64,000 nucleotides of DNA from Tubiluchus corallicola (lineage: Eukaryota > Priapulida > Priapulimorpha > Priapulimorphida > Tubiluchidae): positions 1 to 64,000 of the forward strand of contig JAQGDQ010000170.1 of assembly GCA_030141605.1 (NCBI GenBank), in the 5' to 3' direction. This document shows, in pieces, positions 55,823 to 64,000 of this stretch. Position 1 is the first letter of the stretch. Each line of letters opens with the position of its first letter. A program made the translations under genes and the position numbers. Under the pieces are notes generated by a model. The model ran no database searches. It was not told where the DNA came from and saw only the letters and a program-made list of their open reading frames with translations.

Positions 55823-56030
55823 GTGGCGTTTATGTAGATGCGGATGCGGATGCGTTTTCCACGGCGGAGTAGCTTGTAGAAAAAAATCAATAGGAAATGG
55901 TGGCGAAAAAAGAATAACGCATACGTAGAATAACGTGTTCATTGCAAATAAATAAAACCGATTTTATCTACTCCGCACCGCAAAAACGAATCCGCATCCG
56001 CTTTCTACGTAAACGCCACTTTAAGGGGTA
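55823..56030. mobile_element. Short inverted-repeat element abutting the TTAA MITE
   Basis: GTGGCGTTTATGTAGATGCG at 55823 is mirrored by CTTTCTACGTAAACGCCACT near 56002. Inner words GCGGATGCG and CGCATCCGC also mirror. Confidence 0.7.
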
Positions 56031-56699
56031 AGAGCAACCGGCTTTTCGGTAGATTTGACGAGTAACCTTTCTAATGTACGCACGTAGTATCCGCTTTCGG
56101 AAATACAATCACAAATCTCTTGCATAGAGAAGTTACTTTTTGAGTTTTGTAGTTCGTAGCACCTTGAAACATTGTTGCAACCCAAACTTTTTCCTTACAA
56201 GAGTAGAGGAATCGCCATTGCTAGGTTTGTCGAGTAGACTATACTAATGCATAGAAAATGCAGTTATATCTCAGTTAAGTACTATATCATACGATCTTCT
56301 CCGGTGTTTGTTAATAAGTTTAATCTTTATCAAATCTTTTTATTATCTATTTACAGGTAGTGCAAATGTCATCACGAGGTCGGTCTCAATTAAAATCAAC
56401 TTCCAGAGCAAAAAACGTAAGCTAGCATATAGATAATAATATTATAGCTAAATACCTGCATCAGATGCTAGATACACCAGGTACTATAGCTAGTGAAGAA
56501 TAGTATCTTTAAGTACTTATCGCTGTCGTAAAATATGGCCATGACGAGTAACGACTTTGCAGTTGTGGATTTCAATTTTAACTATAATAATACTATAAAT
56601 ATGAAAAATCGATATTCTGTTAAGTCTGGCCAAAATTTAAAGTTGCGGAGCATGCTTAATTCGGTCTGAATCGAAATGATGTTAATTAGTTGCGTTATA

Positions 56700-58980
56700 A
56701 ACAATAAATTTTGGCAACGGGATGGAAAATAACCAAGAATTTTCTATTTTTTAAACGGATCTTTTTACTATCGTAGCATCTGTATGCAGGTATCTAGTAG
56801 TAGTACTTTGAAGGGAGCATTAATATTGTTGATATATTTATAGAGAAACAGGAGAGTTTGATAATCTGTGTGGGCTTCTAGTATCGGGATTTTCGTGGAG
56901 TTTCTTAAAGAGGTGGCAGAATATTTACTTGTATTGTGAGATGATTTCAAAGAATGGCCATTAACTAATCGTAAAGCGTAGTTTTGAAGTACATTTAACT
57001 TGATGTATGAGTCTCTTTTCACTTTTTGGTACAGTATGCAGGCATATATATAATGGGGCAAAATTAAAGTTTTGTAAATGAGAATTTTTGTTTGTTTTCA
57101 TAGCTATCCTCTGATTTGTCGATGGTACGAAGTACTTAATGCCATTTTTTTATAAATGTTGATGAACTGCTCTTCCCATGTAAGCATGTTGTCCAACTTA
57201 ACACCCAAGAAATTAACAACTTTTGACTGCACGATAACATCATTTTCTATTTGCAGGGATATAGCAGCTGTATTTTCAGTATTGTTAATTGTTGGGGATA
57301 ATACCATAAATTCTGTTTTGTCACTATTCATTTTTAGCTTGTAATACTTAAATGCCATGTTGATATTCTTTATGTCTTTTTCTAAGTACTGTTTTGCAAT
57401 GCTGATATTCTCGTGAGCCAGATAAATAGTCGTGTCGTCTGCATATTGCATAATACTTGAATGTTGTAGAACGTTAGAAATATTGTTGATGTAAAGGTTG
57501 AACAGTAGAGGTCCCAACAGCGTGCCCTGTGGGATACCTCGTTGAAGGTTAGCCCAATCTGGGAATGTTGTAGAGTTTATTTTAACCTGCTGCTTTCTAT
57601 TTTGTAGGTAATCATTAATTAATTTTAATGCTGATTGTTCAAATCCAAGTTCTTTCAAATTATCTAATAGTAGTGTGTGATTTAAACTGTCGAAAGCTTT
57701 ACTTAAATCTAGAAAAGCTGCTGCCACATATTTGTTTTTATCAAGATTATCTCGCCAGTTTTCAGTTACGTTTATTATAGCATCCACAGTTGAATGTTTT
57801 TTTCTAAATCCGAATTGATGTTTCGATAAGAGTTCATTTTGATTGACATATGTAATAATTTGATCTTAGATTACTCTTTCCCAAATTTTACTCATACAAT
57901 GAACTATTGATACTGGTCTGTAATTTATTGGATCATCTTTAGCATTCTTTTTGTGGATTGGTGTAATATTAGCTGTTTTGCATTGATCAGGAAATTTGCC
58001 ACGCATTATTATTTGGTTAGTGATATAGGTTATATGTGGAGCAATCAAATGCATACTGTCCTTTAGAATTTTTATTGGTATGTCAGATGTGCCACTACCT
58101 TTATTGGCATCTAAATTATTTATTATTTTTAAAATGTCAGCAAAAGTAACACTGGAGAATGAAAATTGGTTATTTGCAGCAGGTCCTACAGTTTTTAGTT
58201 TGTCTTTTATGGTATCAGTATAATCAGTCTGCAAATTAAAGTTTCCGAGGTTAACAAACGTCTCATTTAACAAATTTGCGTATCTTTGGGTTTCGTTATT
58301 GCGGTATTGTTGATTTTAAGTTCATGTAACCTATTTTGTTTATTTTTATGTTTATTTATAACATTGTTGATCACTGTCCATTTTTGTTTTGTAGTGGAGG
58401 CACTACTGCATTGTTTTTGAATATATCTGTTTTTTAGAATTTTATTAAGATTGTTGAATTTGTTTCTAGCTTTCTTGTACTTTATGTGGTCATTTTTAGA
58501 TTTAGTGTTAAGCCATATATAAGTTATTTTTATTATTTCTTAAATCATTAAGTTCAACATTTGTCCAATTACTTTCACAATTAAGCTTTGATTTGATGTT
58601 CAATTCTTTAACTTTTTTGAAAGGTGCATGAAGATCTAAGCAGTATTGGATATTGTTTATTAAAATGTCTACTTGAGTGTTTATATTTGTTGTAAGGTAT
58701 ATCTCGCTCCAGTTCATTTTAGCTAAGTCATTTAAAAAGTATGTCTCATTATAGTGTGTGAAATCTCTGAAACTTTTCCAACACGAATTATGATTTGCTG
58801 CATTAAAGTGGAATAATTTATCAGCAGTAATTATAAAATTGTGATCTGAATATTCACAAGGTATACTGTCATGAGCTATAAATTTGCAAGGGTTATTAGT
58901 AACAAAATGATCGATTAATGTAAAAGTCGTTTTATTGCACCTTGTTGGTTTATCTATAGCTACAAAGTAGGTAGTACAGT
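56700..58980 (-). mobile_element. Degenerate CR1/Jockey-like retrotransposon (endonuclease end plus reverse transcriptase)
   Basis: Minus-strand frames in order: DHFVTNN and EYSDHNFI (the end of the APE-type endonuclease) near 58900; ANITPIHKKNAKDDPINYRP and VSIVHCMSKIWERVI at 57866-58273 (start of reverse transcriptase); FLDLSKAFDSLNHTLLLDNL, GIPQGTLLGPLLFNLYIN, MQYADDTTIYLAHEN (catalytic YADD) and NSDKTEFMVL at 57104-57787; then the C-terminal domain at 56768-57061. At least one stop separates the reverse transcriptase pieces, so it is inactive. It is 5' truncated (most of the endonuclease and ORF1 are missing) and lies antisense in a ninjurin intron. Confidence 0.9.
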
Positions 58981-59507
58981 ATAGTTAGAAAAAATTAAAA
59001 TATTTAATATTCTAGAGTCTAGACAGATAGACATCTAGATGCTAGGTTAGTAAAAAGCGTGGTTTAGAAAAAGAAAAATTTTTGGTTATTTTCAGTCCTG
59101 CTGCTAAAATTTATTGTTCATAAATTTCGGCCAGAATCCACAGCCAATAGATCTTTCATATGTATGATATCGTTTTAGTCACCATTTGCGACAGAATTCT
59201 GCAACTGTAAGGGTCTATTTGTTAGGAATTCTGCAACTTGTTGCGGCCATATTAAACGACAGTACGCGATAAGTATAAGTACTTAAAGACACTATTATTC
59301 AATTAATATTCAGATATAAAAAGATCTATAATATTTATTCAAGTAATATTTCTACGATAATATTATTAATTTGTGAATTTGTGTTCATATTATTTTCATG
59401 TTTGTTATACAGTTAAAAAAGGCGTCATCGCAAACTAGACGGTCCCCATCACTACTTAGGCCAAAAAACGTAAGTTTATAGGTAGTCCAGAATGTATCAT
59501 TACAGAA

Positions 59508-59982
59508 CAGCGTTCCCTCGCTACTTCGCGGTTCGTTTATCGCGGACTCGCTGTTTCGCGGGTTTTCAAAGAATATTATAAATCATAAGAAATTACCATT
59601 TACAGTAAATAGTGTATTTATTCGGCGTATGAATACACACCAAAAACGAAATGTAGAACTTGCGCCTGCTTTAGATGCTACTTGCCGACGTGAGTTGTAC
59701 ACAACACACGATTGGTTGATTGATGGAAAGTGACCAACCAGAGAATGCTGCTCTGTATCCCAGTCGCTGATTGGCTCAGGTACCGTGCAATTTGTTTTCT
59801 TGTACGCTATTTGTGAAATTTTAGTTAGACACTGAATTTATTCAAGCCTACGATGCCACCCAAAACGTTCTGCAACTTCTACGGTTTCTGGCAGCGAACC
59901 TAAACGCGTCCCTACTTCGCGGAAATTCACTTATCACGGGCGGGCCCGGAACGGAACACGCGCGATAAGTGAGGGAACACTG
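59508..59982. mobile_element. Pogo/Tigger-like MITE, copy C, in a ninjurin intron
   Basis: Starts CAGCGTTCCCTCGCTACTTC and ends TAAGTGAGGGAACACTG. It inserts only about 40 bp downstream of the candidate exon 59413-59469. The left flanking TA is lost. Confidence 0.8.
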
Positions 59983-60249
59983 TATATCTAAAAATTTTGT
60001 AGATTTATCTTAGCTTTGAAATGCCTTTTCCTGTTACTGTTTTTTACTGCTTGTATTTTGCATGCATCGAGTATCTTGCCACAGCAGGCAAAGATATATA
60101 GGTAAGCACTTTAATTTGATGAAATTTAAAGCTTCTTTTTATAAATGCAGTCAAACCTCGTCATAATGCTTCACTTTATAGTGCCAGTCTCGCTTAATGC
60201 CAATATTTTTTTAGCAAAACAAAATAATCTGCATTTCATAACCATGTAT

Positions 60250-61140
60250 ACGTTCATCTAAATGTATTTTATTGTTCAACATGCTGAGAGTTTAAATGAT
60301 ATTGTGCGCGATACAAATAAATTTTAAGTTACACATTACTGCATCTGGCTATGATGCCAAATTCACTGTAATGCCCACATTTCTCAATCCCAAGGTAAAC
60401 AGTAAAAAGAGGTTTGATTGTGAGCAATTAAATTTTCAAGCACGGCTGCCTATGTCCAAGAAACGAGAAAGGGTTTTGCGGAAAATTGGAAAAATCAGAC
60501 CACCAAGCAACTGAGAAGCTTATACATGTCATCAAAACGTCCAAACTTTGTAGGCAATCCACGTAGTTTAACTTTGGACTCCCTGAACATGAAAATCACA
60601 AACTTCAAATAATTTAGAACTCTGCAGTCCGTCTCATTACGAAAACTGGAAAACATGATCATTTTACACCCATTCTAGGATTGTTACTTCGGTTGCCGAT
60701 AAAGCTCCGAATTTAATTTAAAATTCTTTGTATCACCTAAAAATACTACATGGTTTAGGACCTACATATCTTACCGATCTTTTAGTGCGCTATAACATAG
60801 ACTAAACACTTCGTTCTAATGCTAACGAACAAATTAATTTACATCGGCCAATTCCCAATACAGTATCCTATGGTGAAAAAACCATTTCTGTGTATACGGC
60901 GTACCCCTGGAATAACTTGCTGTACATTGTACATATTCATTCATTAGATTGTTTTAAACAACATCTTAAAACACATTTGTTTAAATTGTACTTATTATAA
61001 ATTGATAAATTATTTTTAATTTTTAATGTCTTTCAAGTTTTATGTTTCTTACGAAGTTTAAATGTATTTTATTGTTCAGCATGTTGAGATTTTAAATGAT
61101 GTTGTGCGCTATATAAGTAAATTTTAAATTACAGTACATT
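60250..61140 (+). mobile_element. Degenerate L2/CR1-like retrotransposon 3' end
   Basis: Frame-broken pieces match the usual C-terminus of these elements. Two similar tail segments (AAATGTATTTTATTGTTCA.. to ..TTGTGCGCTATATAAGTAAA) sit at 60261-60345 and 61063-61135, suggesting two insertions or a tandem copy. Confidence 0.6.
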
Positions 61141-61334
61141 TTGTAGATACATTGTCAGTTGTCACACTTTTTGTTTCAGTTGGTTCAATCACGCACTTTT
61201 TGTATAAATGATTATGATACAAAGAAGAGCATTAACGGAAGCTTACTACCTACCGCCTTGTTTATGTCAAACGTTTCCCAGTTAAAGGTGATGAAACTAA
61301 ATATTTCCGGGCTTATTAATTCAAAGATATTTTT

Positions 61335-61772
61335 CAAAGAAAGGCAGGATGATTTTTCATATACTACCCCATTTTCAACTCCGATAAAAGCATACATTTT
61401 AACCCGATTAATACTGCAAAAGCGTTTCTGGTAATTAAATTATAGATTAAAAACTTAATTAATGGCGGGCGAGCCCAACTATTGATGACATCACAAACTA
61501 ATGTAATTTTCAACAGCAAAAATATTCCACGAGCGTGTTGCACGTGTTTACGAAAGTGAAAATTGAAATACAGTCCTACTGCAAGATATTCAGTATGTTG
61601 TACTAAAACTAGGCAAGTTCTAAGATGAAAATTCAAATTTCAAATTTACTGCTCACGCATGAGTGAACATAGAACTAGTCGCGCGAATGTGAAACTGTGT
61701 TTGTGTGGTAATGATTCTTCCACGTAAGTCATTTTTGAAAAAACTGCATGTTTCCTATTTATGAACTTTTTT
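61335..61772 (-). mobile_element. TTAA-family MITE, inverted, truncated, in the last ninjurin intron
   Basis: AAAGGCAGGATGATTTTTCA begins the inverted copy, which then matches 55201-55822 in reverse. It begins only about 50 bp after the donor at 61287. Confidence 0.75.
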
Positions 61773-61814
61773 AGAAAAGTTTGCGCAGTGTACAGTAAAA
61801 TAGACATAGCTGAC

Positions 61815-62155
61815 CTAGGGGTGAATCGAATCAAGTTTGTTACTTTTCAGCTTGAATCAAGCCGAATTTCGAATCCGAATTCAATTTTAAATACTTTCGA
61901 ATACTATGAAATTTTCCAATCGATAATTAAAAGCGATCTCACAAAAATCATGCATATTAAATGATTTGTTTTGCAGTAAGAGCACTAATAATTATTTATT
62001 TCAAAATTCTGTATGGTAAATTGTGCTTATTGGCTGCATGATATTTCGTATTTTTTTCTTTTAATGATAAACAACGTATGTAGCTGCAGTGCTGAAGTAT
62101 TCGACAATTTTAGTTTCGAATCGAATTCCAATTCGAACATCCGATGTTCATGCGT
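61815..62155. mobile_element. TTCGAATCGAATTC-type MITE, uninterrupted copy
   Basis: Left end words GTGAATCGAATCAAGTTTG and TTCGAATCCGAATTC; right end TTCGAATCGAATTCCAATTC. Same family as the broken copy at 13378-14930. It ends about 105 bp before the last ninjurin exon. Confidence 0.65.
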
Positions 62156-62521
62156 ATACTAGCAGTATATTATGATTTGGTACTGCACAAGGCATTGTAT
62201 ATAGCAATGGCTGAAAAAGAAGTGCGCCTTCAAAGGGTAAAAGTTAATTGTTCTTTACAGGTATTAATGAATCATGGGTCATCGTACCACTATTACACAC
62301 TCATGATGTGTTGCGTCTGTCTTTCCATGGTTCTTCAAATCGTATGCGGCACATTGTCTGCTTATATAGCCTCAATTGACATGTACAAGCAGAAGAATCA
62401 AGTAAAGATGCAAAGGTTAAACAACTTAACTTCTGTGGTAGTTTACCTTATTACTGCCTTGAATACATTCATTGGAGGTTTTGGGATGCCATACTCGGTC
62501 TCGGTCTTGGATAAAAAGTAA

Positions 62522-64000
62522 TTCACAATTTTTTGTTTTTAAGCTGTTCTGTCTTTTTTTTAAATTGGATGATAAAGAAAAAAGTACCTTTATATTGTCT
62601 TTGTTGATTTTTAACTTTTGTTGACTTTTTATTCAGTTTACATTGTGTACTGAGTCACTATTCCTCAGCACAATTACACAACATTATGAAATAATACAAA
62701 TGTGTTGATATTTTCGACGAAAGTGTGTTCTACTTTGCAGATGTAGTTTTCAGCTAGGAACTGTATACACTCGATTGCAGTACTGCATTGTAACTTCTAG
62801 TCAGCGATGGCATACACTACAGCTTAATAAAGAAATGATTATTATTTTTAATTCTGTAAAACAGTAGGGGCCGAGCATAGCATTTACAGCTAGATCAGTA
62901 GAACGTTTGAGTCAAATTAAACTCCTATTATTACGTCAGTTTAATTGCATGATGATTGAAACAATGTTTGCCACAATTATTAGTTTCTGCATCTTTGAAA
63001 TGTATCAGTTTTAGCAGATATATAAAATTAACGATCTTTAAAATTGAATGGTAAAAATCTTCAAGGCATCAGATGTTTCAGAAATATTTTTTGTCAAGAA
63101 CACAATGTGTGGATATAATTCATGGTGGTGTTATAAGCATCGGCTGAAACATATGTATCCTACTATAGGTCATATGACTGATTCACATTAAATTAAGAGT
63201 CAATGGTAACGGTTTCACAAAAATTTATTTCGTTTGTCTCTTTCATATTTTTTCAATTAATTTGCTTATAATCCTCATCCCTTTTCAAGTATAAATATTT
63301 TTCCTTATTAGTGCGGCAGAAAGCAGGTCAATAACAACAATATTTATTTTTTTGCTTCCATTTTCCGAATTTGGATTAAGAAACGTAAATTGTGTTAACC
63401 TAATCGCATTCAAATGTGGAGCCACCAGTCGCTGCACTATGCTGTCTCTAAACGTCGGCCACGAAGAAAAAGCAGCTATCGGCGCAAGAAGATTTCTTTC
63501 ACTGCTAAGTTAATTGTTGCCTGAAGAAGACGGAAAGGCGAGAACGCGGACTTGAAGTTCAAAAACTGAGAAATAAGAATTCAAAATTAAATTATTAGCA
63601 CAAAAGTGATACAAAAATAAGGTTTTAATATGAGAGTCTAGGGAAAAGCAGCTAACGTGACGAAGAGTAATACTAGTAGCGAGTTTTACTAGTGTGACTG
63701 GTGGGTACCGGCCTGAGTACTTCGAAATTATTCTCATCAACTTACCGAGTTCACTTTTCTTTAGCCTGAATTAGCTAGAGATTAGCCTTATGCATTTATT
63801 AAAAGTTACTAATTAAGGTATTTATTATTAGTATGAGTTATTAAAGGTTTTTGATCCTGAGAGGGCATTTTGGCCTCGTTGTTTGAATGAGAGTAATGAC
63901 ACCTCATACCGGCAAAGTTGTATGCACATTGGATAATTTCGGTTGTTAGTTAAACACATTTATCACTTAGGTGATTCCTCGCTTCAGATTATTTTTGTTT
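62522..64000. other. Ninjurin 3' region and flank
   Basis: Presumed 3' untranslated region to about 62850 (AATAAA at 62826-62831). Beyond it the sequence is AT-rich with no exon or repeat I recognise. Confidence 0.5.

Noticed and set aside
57104-57787. The YADD-containing frame as an active reverse transcriptase
   Set aside because: It is separated from neighbouring parts of the same protein by stops and lacks most of the endonuclease, so the element is dead.

Overview
The window is genomic DNA from an invertebrate animal. It is AT-rich, genes are split by GT-AG introns, and a large share of the sequence is transposable-element debris and satellite-like repeats. I could not fix the phylum. 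The four recognisable genes are animal families: ferrochelatase with the animal-type iron-sulfur cysteines, a Cys-loop receptor ligand-binding domain with the conserved 45-bp and 110-bp exons of nicotinic receptor genes, the BLOC-1 subunit pallidin, and a ninjurin. All gene models were assembled by hand from splice sites, reading phase and remembered family sequences; no search was run.

Layout. 1-9.9 kb: GA, CACT and CAGT simple repeats, several inverted-repeat elements, one non-LTR retrotransposon tail with a perfect 19-bp target-site duplication (7490-8024), and one isolated coding-like exon (2208-2449) that reads like the end of a secreted, amidated four-cysteine peptide precursor. 9.9-13.3 kb: a composite fold-back element with two inverted arrays of a 72-bp unit. 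13.4-18.8 kb: retrotransposon tails, including two converging reverse-transcriptase C-terminal fragments, each carrying an in-frame minisatellite (123 bp and 102/108 bp). 18.8-22.2 kb: small inverted-repeat elements (MITEs). 22.2-36.5 kb, minus strand: ferrochelatase in nine well-supported exons plus a candidate first exon. 38.1-43.5 kb, minus strand: a five-exon gene for a soluble acetylcholine-binding-protein-like protein. 44.7-51.4 kb, minus strand: BLOC1S6 (pallidin) in four exons. 50.3-62.5 kb, plus strand: ninjurin in three well-supported and two inferred exons, its proposed first exon lying inside BLOC1S6 intron 1 on the opposite strand. 62.5-64 kb: 3' flank with no recognised gene.

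The genes do unrelated jobs: haem synthesis, ligand binding outside the cell, lysosome-related organelle biogenesis, and membrane adhesion or rupture. Nothing suggests a functional cluster. The most noteworthy items are the receptor-like protein that ends before any membrane segment, the four-cysteine peptide exon, and several repeats that appear to have copied host splice sites or coding ends (BLOC1S6 last exon, FECH exon 8 acceptor, FECH exon 4 donor).
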